Positions 1 to 7,022 of a stretch of DNA of 64,000 bases are shown here, one piece after another. Source of the stretch: Aequorivita vladivostokensis. GTDB lineage: Bacteria > Bacteroidota > Bacteroidia > Flavobacteriales > Flavobacteriaceae. The position numbers and the translations under genes are program-made. Under the pieces are notes generated by a model that saw only the letters and a list, made by a program, of their open reading frames with translations, was not told the DNA's origin and did not search any database. The stretch spans positions 1 through 64,000 of the forward strand of contig NZ_JSVU01000001.1 in NCBI RefSeq assembly GCF_000952855.1, given 5' to 3'. Position 1 is the stretch's first letter. Each line of letters begins with the position of its first letter.

Positions 1-276
1 AGGATCCTTTACCTCATCAAGAAAGTCTTCGGCTTCCTTGATTAAACCTTTCATGGCCTTACAGGTTTCCCCTTTTGGATCTATATCCAATTCGTCACAG
101 ATTTCCTCCAGTCGGGCCTTGTGTTCCTTAGTTTCCTCCAAATGGTCCTCAAAAGCCTTTTTCAACTTCGAGTTGTGGGCATTCTTCACCATTTTAGGCA
201 AAGCTTTTGTCAATTGATCTTCAGCGCTATATAAATCCTTTAGCTGATGTTCAAAAAGTTCTTCTAAATTTTTCAT
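1..276 (-). CDS. DUF892 (YciE/YciF-like) ferritin-like protein, 3' end cut by window edge
   Basis: The first 92 codons are present, starting at ATG 274-276 on the minus strand and running off the left edge. The translation begins MKNLEELFEHQLKDLYSAED and continues as charged, Glu/Lys-rich helices with LEEICDELDIDPKG further on. This is the N-terminal half of the DUF892 ferritin-like family (YciE/YciF), a four-helix bundle with acidic and His residues able to bind metals; the family is linked to stress responses but its biochemical role is not settled. It is transcribed away from the neighbouring metallothionein-like gene. The family call is firm; completeness cannot be judged. Confidence 0.85.
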   Translation of the reverse strand, partial: MKNLEELFEHQLKDLYSAEDQLTKALPKMVKNAHNSKLKKAFEDHLEETKEHKARLEEICDELDIDPKGETCKAMKGLIKEAEDFLDEVKDP

Positions 277-634
277 GCTTATATTTTTTTTGGTTTAGCC
301 TAAAATTAGTTTGAATGTTGACAATACAAAACAACCTTAAATTTATTTTAACAGCGTGGGGGGAAATGAGTTAAATTTTTCCGCTAATGAAATAATCGTT
401 GGAGCCATAACAAATTTGAAAAAGCCTATCTGCTATTTTATATCCGTTAAACCGTAGTCCGTTAAAACACTGCACCCACCATAGATATGGCCTGTAAAAT
501 AGTGCCGTTTCCTATTAAAATGCCAAGAAGGAAATGGTCCCACCCAAGTTCATTTATGTAAAAATATTTAGAAAAAAATGTATCCTTTTCCCTCCTTTTC
601 GGTCTTCCTATAAAACCCATAAAATAGTTAAGTT
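277..634. other. Intergenic region with no recognisable gene
   Basis: About 358 bases lie between the divergent DUF892 gene and the cysteine-rich peptide gene. The sequence is AT-rich with several stop codons in every frame. It must carry the promoters for both flanking genes, but no clear TAnnTTTG element was seen. A pyrimidine-rich stretch at about 583-609 sits just upstream of the peptide gene. Confidence 0.5.
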
Positions 635-748
635 ATGAATACTTGTGAATGTACCCAATGCGAATGCCAAAAATGCAACTGTGGCAATTGCCGCGACGCC
701 CAATGTCCGTGCAATAGTTGCAATTGTACCAAATGCAGTTGCTGTTAA
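635..748 (+). CDS. Metallothionein-like 37-residue Cys-rich peptide
   Basis: A short frame runs from ATG 635 to TAA 746-748. Its 37 residues contain 13 cysteines, almost all in C-x-C or C-x-x-C spacing: it opens MNTCECTQCECQKCNCGNC and ends CTKCSCC. There are no aromatic residues and no hydrophobic segment. This composition is what metallothioneins use to bind Zn, Cu(I) or Cd in thiolate clusters in the cytoplasm. The gene lies 51 bases upstream of a SigZ-like sigma factor on the same strand, separated by a hairpin. The frame on the other strand (608-823) is only its shadow. The metal and the function are inferred; the coding potential rests on the regular Cys pattern, which is hard to get by chance. 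Confidence 0.75.
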   Translation: MNTCECTQCECQKCNCGNCRDAQCPCNSCNCTKCSCC

Positions 749-757
749 ATAGCGAAT

Positions 758-779
758 AGGTTGGCCATTGTGCCAACCT
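758..779 (+). terminator. Hairpin between the Cys-rich peptide gene and the sigma factor gene
   Basis: A perfect 8-bp stem, AGGTTGGC (758-765) and GCCAACCT (772-779), encloses a 6-base loop. It is followed by TTCCTTATTTTT. It could end most transcripts after the peptide gene, letting the peptide be made in excess over the sigma factor 21 bases further on. The T-run is interrupted, so it may be a partial terminator or an attenuator. Confidence 0.55.
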
Positions 780-799
780 TTCCTTATTTTTGAAGTGCT

Positions 800-1321
800 A
801 TGGACACACAAACCCTTTGGCAACGCTATGGCGATGGCATCTACTTCTTTATCTTAAAGAGGGTAAATGACCGTGCCAAGGCGCAGGATATTTTTCAAAA
901 TACCTTTTTAAAGATCCACTCCCACATCCACCAACTCCGCGATAAGGGTAGCGCCAAATCGTGGGCCTTTCGCATTGCGCGCAACGAGCTTGCCAATTAT
1001 ACAAATCGGGAAGCCTCCTATGCCCCACTCGAAGGGCCCGAATTGACGGAATTTTCTCGTCAGGAGAATGCTTTTTGTTGTTTCGACCGCTTCTTGGACG
1101 AATTGCCCGAAACCTATTTCCGCGCGGTACAGCTTGTATATGTGGAAGGCAAAAAGCAGGCCGAGGCAGCCGATATACTGGACATTAGCCTTCCCAATCT
1201 AAAGGCCAGATTGCGACGGGCAAAGGAAATTTTAAAAACCAATTTTCAGGAATGCTGCAATTATGCAGTGGATGCTCAGGGCCAACTCACGGGCGAAGCC
1301 GATTGCGGCCACTGCGGATAA
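800..1321 (+). CDS. sigZ: ECF RNA polymerase sigma factor, SigZ-like
   Basis: This 173-residue protein has the two-domain ECF sigma layout. Region 2 covers roughly residues 5-70 (KAQDIFQNTFLKIHSHI, then WAFRIARNEL). Region 4 covers roughly 100-155 (LPETYFRAVQLVYVEGKKQ, then an HTH ending NLKARLRRAKEIL). The C-terminal tail after residue 155 carries a Cys-Cys pair and a final CGHCG, the layout known from SigZ proteins, which suggests thiol or metal sensing. No anti-sigma gene follows; only 58 bases separate it from the convergent AraC gene. Upstream on the same strand is a metallothionein-like gene, so a metal- or redox-responsive regulon is a reasonable inference. Confidence 0.85.
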   Translation: MDTQTLWQRYGDGIYFFILKRVNDRAKAQDIFQNTFLKIHSHIHQLRDKGSAKSWAFRIARNELANYTNREASYAPLEGPELTEFSRQENAFCCFDRFLDELPETYFRAVQLVYVEGKKQAEAADILDISLPNLKARLRRAKEILKTNFQECCNYAVDAQGQLTGEADCGHCG

Positions 1322-1379
1322 ATTTTTGATCGATTTTTGCCATGAAACGGTTGTGCTGGAAGTCAATTCTGAAAACGTC

Positions 1380-2291
1380 CTATACGTTCAGCCCCATCAA
1401 AAACTTCTTGGGCGTAGTGCCGAACTTCTTCTTAAAGGCAGCAATAAAGTGGCTGGAAGTGCTGTAGCCTACTTTCAATCCCACTTCATTCACATTGTGC
1501 GAGCCCGTGGCCAAAAGCTGCCGCGCCACCTCCATTTTATAGTCAAACAGAAAACTGAACACCGAATCGCCATATACCTGCTTAAACCCTTCCTTCAGTT
1601 TGTTCAGCGGTAGGTTTATTTCGTCTGCCAGCTGTTGGAGGGTAGGGGGTTCCGCCATGCGCGCAATGATTATCTGCTTCGCCTTTTTTATTTTTGAAAC
1701 GTTGTCCTCATCGGCCAAAAAGGGGCACTGCTCCACATCGGCATCGGCGGGACGGTTAAAGTACAGGCTTAGCAGCTCGTATGCCTTCGCCTTAAAATAA
1801 AGGGGTTTTATGGTGGGGTGCAGGTTGTAGTTCATCAACTGGTTCAGCACTATGGCCATGGAAGGCGAAATCTGCGAATCTTTATAATATTTTCGGTCCT
1901 TGTTCTCCTCGCTCAAAAAAGTGATATAATCGGCTTCGGTTGAAAAAAGACTGTGGAATTTATTGATGGGAAGCAATACCGAGAGCACCCACGAATGTGG
2001 GTTAAGCGACAGATCCAGCGGCAAATCGCGTTGCGGATTATAGAGCAACAACGAATTCCCTTCCTGTATGGGCAGTTTGTAATTTCCTTCGTTAAAAACA
2101 AAGGAAGCCGAGCCCTTTATACAGAAATGAAACTGGATGAAATTGGAACTCACTTCCCGCTTAAAAGTTTGGTTATCATCGGTTTCACTGTTGAATTTTA
2201 AGATGAAAAACCCGGGTGAAATCGTTGTTTCTTCATAAAAACCTATCTCCTTGGCGGGTAAACTTTGAGCGACATTTTTTGATGCTTCCAT
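1380..2291 (-). CDS. AraC-family transcriptional regulator
   Basis: This 303-residue protein has a C-terminal AraC/XylS double helix-turn-helix at about residues 205-300: PPTLQQLADEINLPLNKLKE, then VNEVGLKVGYSTSSHFIAAF and the closing FKKKFGTTPKKF. The N-terminal 190 residues form a cupin-like sensing region without an identifiable ligand site. It is divergent from hemA with a 192-base shared promoter region that contains a 24-bp palindrome. That position makes it the likely regulator of the heme cluster, though this is inferred from arrangement only. Its start is ATG 2289-2291. Confidence 0.85.
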   Translation of the reverse strand: MEASKNVAQSLPAKEIGFYEETTISPGFFILKFNSETDDNQTFKREVSSNFIQFHFCIKGSASFVFNEGNYKLPIQEGNSLLLYNPQRDLPLDLSLNPHSWVLSVLLPINKFHSLFSTEADYITFLSEENKDRKYYKDSQISPSMAIVLNQLMNYNLHPTIKPLYFKAKAYELLSLYFNRPADADVEQCPFLADEDNVSKIKKAKQIIIARMAEPPTLQQLADEINLPLNKLKEGFKQVYGDSVFSFLFDYKMEVARQLLATGSHNVNEVGLKVGYSTSSHFIAAFKKKFGTTPKKFLMGLNV

Positions 2292-2373
2292 ATCAATTCT
2301 GAATGTTTTCTATTTAGAATAGTTCTAAATTAAATAGTGTTAACTTTGTCCTGAAACCGCGAATTTAGGGGTA

Positions 2374-2397
2374 AAAATATGATAATTGTCATATTTT
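2374..2397. promoter_or_regulatory. 24-bp near-perfect palindrome between araC-like gene and hemA, candidate operator
   Basis: The half sites AAAATATGA (2374-2382) and TCATATTTT (2389-2397) are exact inverted repeats. The centre, TAATTG, is itself nearly symmetrical, with one mismatched pair. It lies in the divergent promoter region, about 87 bases before the hemA start. AraC proteins more often bind direct repeats, so a dimeric regulator such as a Fur/PerR-type protein is an alternative. The TGATAAT core loosely resembles such boxes. Confidence 0.5.
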
Positions 2398-2483
2398 GCC
2401 CTTTTTTAACAGCCAACGACATAAAAGATACCGCTGGCGTTATTTTTTAAAAAACAATGCGCTTACATTTGCTCCTGTTTTAT

Positions 2484-3743
2484 ATGGAAAACTTGAAAAC
2501 ATATTCTGGCCAATCCCTCGAAGGCAATTTTTACGCCATCGGCCTAAACTACAAAAAAGCAGATGCCGAAATCCGTGGCCACTTCAGCATTAGTGATATT
2601 GCGAAGGAAAAAATACTCCTTCAGGCCAAAGCAGACGGCATTCCTTCCCTTACCGTAATTTCCACTTGCAACCGCACCGAGCTTTACGGCTTTGCACAGC
2701 ATCCATACCAAATTATAAAATTGCTCTGCGAGCACACCAACGGCACGGTGGAGGAGTTTGAAAAAGTAGCCTATATCTATAAAAACCGCGATGCCGTATC
2801 GCATCTATTTACGGTTGGTACGGGGCTGGATAGCCAGATTTTAGGCGATTTTGAAATTATAAGCCAACTGCGAAATGCTTTCCGCGAGTCCAAAAAACAC
2901 GACATCATCAATCCGTTTATGGAGCGGCTTGCCAATGCGGTCATCCAGGCCAGCAAGCGTATAAAGAATGAAACGGAGATTTCCTCCGGCGCTACCTCGG
3001 TGAGCTTTGCGGCCGTGCAATACATAATGTCGCGCGTGCCCCATATTTCCGAAAAGAACATATTGCTCTTCGGCACCGGGAAAATAGGTAGAAATACCTG
3101 CGAAAACCTGATCAAGCATACCAAAAATGACCATATCACCCTTATAAACCGCACCAAGGAAAAGGCCGAGAAAGTGGCCGGCAAATTCAATTTGGTGGTG
3201 AAGGACTATGCCGATATACAAAGCGAAATAGCCCAGTCCGATGTGCTTGTCGTCGCTACTGGCGCGCAACAGCCTACTATTTCCAAAGAGCTTCTGTACT
3301 TGAAGAGACCATTGCTTATCCTGGACCTCTCGATTCCGAAAAACGTTTCCGAGGATGTCTTGGAGAACGAATTGGTTACCCTGGTGCATATGGACCATCT
3401 TTCTGCGGTAACGGACAATACCCTTGAAAAACGGGCGGCCCAACTTCCGCAGGCGAAGAAAATAATAGCCGAAATAGAAAAGGAATTCAATCAGTGGGCA
3501 GACAACCGAAAGTTTGCGCCTACCATTAAGGCCCTTAAAAGTAAGCTGTTGGAAATTAAGGAAGGTGAAATTGACTATCAACGCAAAAAGATTGATGGTT
3601 TCAACGAGGCCCAAGCCGAAATAATCAGCGACCGTCTTATCCAAAAAATAACTACACATTTCGCCAATCACCTAAAAGGCGAGGAAGGCGCTGCCGAAAG
3701 TATAGAACTCATCCGAAGGGTTTTCCAACTTGAAACTGCCTAA
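2484..3743 (+). CDS. hemA: Glutamyl-tRNA reductase
   Basis: This enzyme catalyses the NADPH-dependent reduction of glutamyl-tRNA(Glu) to glutamate-1-semialdehyde, the first committed step of C5-pathway heme synthesis. Seen in the sequence: the N-terminal GLNYKKA, the active-site motif STCNRTELYG with catalytic Cys at about residue 62, the SQILGDFEI stretch, and a Rossmann loop GTGKIG near residue 200. The C-terminal helical dimerisation domain follows. The length of 419 residues is normal. ATG 2484 (MENLKTYSG) was chosen over ATG 2457, which would only add a short hydrophobic leader unlike the family. It is the first gene of the heme cluster, two bases before hemC. Confidence 0.95.
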   Translation: MENLKTYSGQSLEGNFYAIGLNYKKADAEIRGHFSISDIAKEKILLQAKADGIPSLTVISTCNRTELYGFAQHPYQIIKLLCEHTNGTVEEFEKVAYIYKNRDAVSHLFTVGTGLDSQILGDFEIISQLRNAFRESKKHDIINPFMERLANAVIQASKRIKNETEISSGATSVSFAAVQYIMSRVPHISEKNILLFGTGKIGRNTCENLIKHTKNDHITLINRTKEKAEKVAGKFNLVVKDYADIQSEIAQSDVLVVATGAQQPTISKELLYLKRPLLILDLSIPKNVSEDVLENELVTLVHMDHLSAVTDNTLEKRAAQLPQAKKIIAEIEKEFNQWADNRKFAPTIKALKSKLLEIKEGEIDYQRKKIDGFNEAQAEIISDRLIQKITTHFANHLKGEEGAAESIELIRRVFQLETA

Positions 3744-3745
3744 TC

Positions 3746-4702
3746 TTGAAAAAAACAATCCGAATTGGCACCCGCGACAGTGAACTTGCACTTTGGCAAG
3801 CCAACACCGTAAAATCCAAACTTGAGGCTTTGGGCTATACCACCCAGCTGGTTCCCGTAAAGTCTGAAGGCGACTTGGTGCTGGACAAGCCCCTTTACGA
3901 AATGGGCATTACCGGCATTTTCACCAAAACGCTGGACGTCGCAATGATAAAAGGCACGGTGGACATTGCAGTACACAGTATGAAGGACGTGCCCACGCAA
4001 TTGCCCAATGGCATCGTGCAGACCGCTGTTTTGGCGCGCGCCTCTTCCGAAGATATTTTGGTGACAAAGAATGTAATAGATTTCGAAAAACCATGCACGA
4101 TTGCTACCGGAAGTTTACGCCGTCACGCACAATGGTTAAATCGATATCCGCATCATAAAGTTGTGGATTTACGAGGAAACGTAAATACCCGACTTCAAAA
4201 ATTAAGTGATAATGACTGGCAAGGTGCAATTTTCGCAAAAGCTGGTTTACAGAGATTAGGATATGTGAGCAAAGCGAACATAAAAAGCCCCTCCTTTGGA
4301 GGGGTTGGGGAGGCTTTTTGGGAGGTTTTAGACTGGATGCTTCCCGCCCCGGCACAGGGCGCAATGGTTATTGTAACTTTGGAAAATGATGATTTTTGCA
4401 AGGAAGCCACTTCAAAATTAAATGATCCCGCTTCCGAAATCTGCACCCATATAGAACGCGAATTTTTAAGAACTCTCGAAGGTGGCTGTACCGCGCCAAT
4501 CGGTGCGTTTGCTGAAATAATTGAGGACAAGGTCCTCCTAAAGGGCTGCCTATTTTCTTTGGACGGAAAGGAAAAATTGGAGATTGAAAAGGCTGTGGCC
4601 AAGACCGATTACCTACATTTTGGAAAGGAATGTGCCTTGCAGATTTTGAAAAATGGCGGCAGCGAATTGATGGCGCAAATCAAGAGCCAGATCAATAAGT
4701 AA
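3746..4702 (+). CDS. hemC: Porphobilinogen deaminase (hydroxymethylbilane synthase), TTG start, with in-frame palindromic insertion
   Basis: HemC joins four porphobilinogens into hydroxymethylbilane. Seen: RIGTRDSELALWQ at the N-terminus, SMKDVPTQLP, GSLRRHAQW, PAPAQGAM and EGGCTAP, whose Cys carries the dipyrromethane cofactor. The frame opens with TTG 3746, two bases after the hemA stop, so the two are probably translationally linked. The 318 residues are slightly long for the family. The excess is explained by a nested palindromic repeat at 4282-4319, which adds about a dozen residues (SPSFGGVGEAFW) between the RLGYVSKANI and EVLDWMLPAP segments. The catalytic residues are intact, so the enzyme is probably functional. 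Confidence 0.95.
   Translation: MKKTIRIGTRDSELALWQANTVKSKLEALGYTTQLVPVKSEGDLVLDKPLYEMGITGIFTKTLDVAMIKGTVDIAVHSMKDVPTQLPNGIVQTAVLARASSEDILVTKNVIDFEKPCTIATGSLRRHAQWLNRYPHHKVVDLRGNVNTRLQKLSDNDWQGAIFAKAGLQRLGYVSKANIKSPSFGGVGEAFWEVLDWMLPAPAQGAMVIVTLENDDFCKEATSKLNDPASEICTHIEREFLRTLEGGCTAPIGAFAEIIEDKVLLKGCLFSLDGKEKLEIEKAVAKTDYLHFGKECALQILKNGGSELMAQIKSQINK
4282..4319. repeat. Nested palindromic repeat inserted in frame inside hemC
   Basis: Outer arms AAAAAGCC (4282-4289) and GGCTTTTT (4312-4319) enclose an inner hairpin CCTCC-TTT-GGAGG (4290-4302). The G/C-rich block is unlike the AT-richer hemC around it. Related CCCCTCC/GGAGGGG palindromes occur outside genes elsewhere in the window (27285-27344, 61689-61701). 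Confidence 0.8.
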
Positions 4703-4722
4703 GTATTTTAAATTTCATTGAA

Positions 4723-5409
4723 ATGAAAAGCGTTCTCTCAACAAAAAAATTGAGTCCTTCTCAAAGGGAACTGCTCGTGAACGCCGGAATTTCTCTCGTA
4801 GATTACAATGCCATAAACATTGAATTTGTTCCTTTTAGAGCACCGAATACTGTGGAAAATGCTATTTTCACAAGTCAAAATGCTGTAAAGGCCTATTTAA
4901 ATGAAAAAGACCATCTCCCCTCTCCTTTGGAAGGAGAGGGGTCGGGGGTGAGGATGTTTTGCGTGGGTGAAAAGACGAAATCGCTTTTGGAGGAAAACGG
5001 TTTCAAAGTGGTTAAAATGACCGAATATGCTTCCGAATTGGCTTCGTATTTAGTTGAAAACCACAAAAATGATTCCTTTCACTTTTTCTGCGGAAACATC
5101 CGAAGCGATGAAATTCCCTCAAAATTGAAGGAAAACCATATCGCTTTTGAAGAAATTGAAGTATATAAAACAACGTTGAATCCGAAGAAATTTGAAAGGC
5201 AGTTTGATGCAATCTTGTTTTTCAGTCCAAGTGGAGTAAGAAGTTATTGCGAGGAACGAAGCAATCTCATTAATGATCAACCAACATTCGTTTGTATTGG
5301 CACAACAACTGCTTCCGAAGCAAAAAAATATTCCGAAAATGTGGTTATTGCTAATGCCACAACCGTGGAAAGCGTAATTGCCAAAACAGTCAAAAAATTA
5401 AAAACATAG
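4723..5409 (+). CDS. hemD: Uroporphyrinogen-III synthase, with in-frame palindromic insertion
   Basis: HemD cyclises hydroxymethylbilane to uroporphyrinogen III with inversion of ring D. The family is poorly conserved, so the call rests on position between hemC and hemE plus family features: a start resembling MKSVLSTKKLSPSQ, the segment FTSQNAVKAY, FCGNIRSDEIP, and FFSPSGVRSY near residue 165 with IGTTTASEA after it. The 228 residues are within the normal range. A perfect 11-bp stem hairpin at 4917-4941 contributes PSPLEGEGSGVR to the protein at about residues 67-78, at a surface-loop position before the conserved CVGEKT segment. Confidence 0.88.
   Translation: MKSVLSTKKLSPSQRELLVNAGISLVDYNAINIEFVPFRAPNTVENAIFTSQNAVKAYLNEKDHLPSPLEGEGSGVRMFCVGEKTKSLLEENGFKVVKMTEYASELASYLVENHKNDSFHFFCGNIRSDEIPSKLKENHIAFEEIEVYKTTLNPKKFERQFDAILFFSPSGVRSYCEERSNLINDQPTFVCIGTTTASEAKKYSENVVIANATTVESVIAKTVKKLKT
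4917..4941. repeat. Palindromic repeat inserted in frame inside hemD
   Basis: CCCCTCTCCTT (4917-4927) and AAGGAGAGGGG (4931-4941) form a perfect 11-bp stem with a 3-base loop, followed by the G-rich tail TCGGGGGTGAGG. It is read through in frame as part of the HemD protein. Confidence 0.85.
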
Positions 5410-5418
5410 AAATTATAT

Positions 5419-5448
5419 ACCTAACAGGTTTTTAAAAACCCGTTAGGT
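5419..5448. repeat. CCTAAC-type palindrome between hemD and hemE
   Basis: ACCTAAC-A-GGTTTTT (5419-5433) pairs with AAAAACC-C-GTTAGGT (5434-5448), with one mismatch. The same element, slightly diverged, recurs at 6979-7009, so the two copies bracket hemE and the next gene. Confidence 0.8.
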
Positions 5449-5462
5449 TTGAACTAAAGCTT

Positions 5463-6491
5463 ATGATAAAGAACGATTTATTCTTAAAAGCCCTCCGCGG
5501 CGAAACCGTGGAGCGGCCACCTGTTTGGATGATGCGTCAAGCCGGAAGATACTTGCCCGAATTTCAGGAGATAAAAGCGAAATACGATTTTTTCACGCGT
5601 TGCCAAACCCCAGAACTTGCAAGTGAAATTACCGTGCAGCCCATTCGCAGATACGGCATGGACGCTGCTATTTTGTTCAGCGATATTTTGGTAATTCCGC
5701 AGGCGATGAACATTCACGTTGAGATGAAACCCGGCGTTGGCCCCTGGTTGCCGGATCCAATCCGCTCGAAAAAGGATTTGGAACGCGTAACTGTGCCGGA
5801 CATCAACGAAACCCTCGGCTATGTAATGGAAGCCATAAAGATGACGAAAGAAAAACTGAACGACGAAGTTCCGTTGATCGGTTTTGCGGGTAGTCCGTGG
5901 ACCATTCTTTGTTATTGCGTGCAGGGGCAAGGCTCTAAAAACTTTGATAAGGCGAAGGAATTCTGCTTTACCCAACCCGTATTGGCCCACGAACTGCTTC
6001 AAAAAATAACCGATACCACCATTCTATATCTAAAGGAAAAGGTAAAAGCTGGCGTAAACGCCGTGCAGGTTTTTGACAGTTGGGGCGGGATGCTTTCGCC
6101 CACGGATTATCAGGAATTCAGCTGGCAATATATGCAGCAAATAATTGATGCGCTAAAAGATGAAACGCCCGTTATCGCCTTTGGGAAAGGTTGCTGGTTT
6201 GCGTTGGACACTATGGCGAAAAGCGGTGCATCGGCTTTGGGGGTAGATTGGACCTGTTCCCCAAGAAACGCTCGCTATTTGACTGGCGGAAAGATTACAT
6301 TACAAGGAAATTTCGACCCAACGCGCCTTTTCAGTCCGCCATCCGAAATAAAAAAGATGGTGAAGCAGATGATCGATGAATTCGGGAAAGACCGTTATAT
6401 CGTGAATTTGGGCCACGGAATCCTGCCCAATATTCCACTTAAAAATGCAGGTGCTTTTATTGAAGCGGTGAAGGAATACAAACAGGAATAG
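5463..6491 (+). CDS. hemE: Uroporphyrinogen decarboxylase
   Basis: HemE removes four carboxyl groups from uroporphyrinogen III to give coproporphyrinogen III. Seen: the N-terminal signature [17 protein letters not shown] with its substrate-binding Arg residues, the [11 protein letters not shown] segment, [12 protein letters not shown] near residue 140, DSWGG near 205, and the closing [11 protein letters not shown]. The 342 residues match the family length. ATG 5463 follows a palindromic repeat. The stop codon is directly followed by the start of the next gene, with no spacer. Confidence 0.96.
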   Translation: MIKNDLFLKALRGETVERPPVWMMRQAGRYLPEFQEIKAKYDFFTRCQTPELASEITVQPIRRYGMDAAILFSDILVIPQAMNIHVEMKPGVGPWLPDPIRSKKDLERVTVPDINETLGYVMEAIKMTKEKLNDEVPLIGFAGSPWTILCYCVQGQGSKNFDKAKEFCFTQPVLAHELLQKITDTTILYLKEKVKAGVNAVQVFDSWGGMLSPTDYQEFSWQYMQQIIDALKDETPVIAFGKGCWFALDTMAKSGASALGVDWTCSPRNARYLTGGKITLQGNFDPTRLFSPPSEIKKMVKQMIDEFGKDRYIVNLGHGILPNIPLKNAGAFIEAVKEYKQE

Positions 6492-6974
6492 ATGCTTTGG
6501 CGGATTGTAAGAAATCTGGATTTCAGGCAGCTCTTTGGGTTGCTTGGTCTTTTTCTTAGGAATCCGTTGTACACCTTTCCGACCATTTTCGCCACGAAGA
6601 AATGTATGGCAATTGCAGAAAGAGAGTACGGCAGCAAGCATCATTTGGGAAATCCGGCAAATGCATTCCGGCATGCGCTTTGGGTGATTTTGATAACCAA
6701 AAAGTGCCTGAAATGGCAAAACAACGAACAAAAGGCAAAAGCTTGGGCAAAGCAGTTTACCGATTGGCACGAGGATTTTTCGCCAAACAAAGCGTTGGAA
6801 CGCGCCATGGATTTGCACAATAATGCAATGGGACTTCGTTATTTTGAGCAGATAAAAGACAGAAACGAAGCGGAAACGGTTTCATTTTTAAAACAAAGAG
6901 CTTCGGAAGCGGTAAAAGTTTTAACGGTTGAAGAGGTTAAAAGTATTGAGGATAAATTAGTTTATATCGATTGA
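6492..6974 (+). CDS. Protein of unknown function, DUF6973-like
   Basis: This 160-residue protein begins at the base after the hemE stop, so it is very likely co-translated with it. It has a hydrophobic N-terminal stretch (about residues 13-32), then conserved-looking His/Asn motifs: NAFRHALW, FTDWHED, and MDLHNNAMG. That spaced trio resembles the DUF6973 family, whose function is not known; the invariant His and Asn residues suggest a catalytic or metal site. Placement inside the heme cluster is suggestive of a related role but proves nothing. Confidence 0.7.
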   Translation: MLWRIVRNLDFRQLFGLLGLFLRNPLYTFPTIFATKKCMAIAEREYGSKHHLGNPANAFRHALWVILITKKCLKWQNNEQKAKAWAKQFTDWHEDFSPNKALERAMDLHNNAMGLRYFEQIKDRNEAETVSFLKQRASEAVKVLTVEEVKSIEDKLVYID

Positions 6975-6978
6975 AAAG

Positions 6979-7009
6979 AACCTAACGGGTTTTCGGAACC
7001 TGTTAGGTT
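6979..7009. repeat. Second copy of the CCTAAC-type palindrome
   Basis: AACCTAAC (6979-6986) pairs with GTTAGGTT (7002-7009), with an inner GGTT/AACC stem around TTCG. It matches the element at 5419-5448 apart from the loop. Confidence 0.8.
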
Positions 7010-7022
7010 TGGATTTAGGAAA

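Noticed and set aside
608-823. Antisense open frame over the Cys-rich peptide gene
   Set aside because: It spans the peptide gene and the sigma start on the other strand. The plus-strand Cys spacing is far more regular, so the antisense frame is a shadow.
2841-3671. A 276-codon minus-strand frame opposite hemA
   Set aside because: It is fully antisense to a firmly identified HemA and shows no domain.
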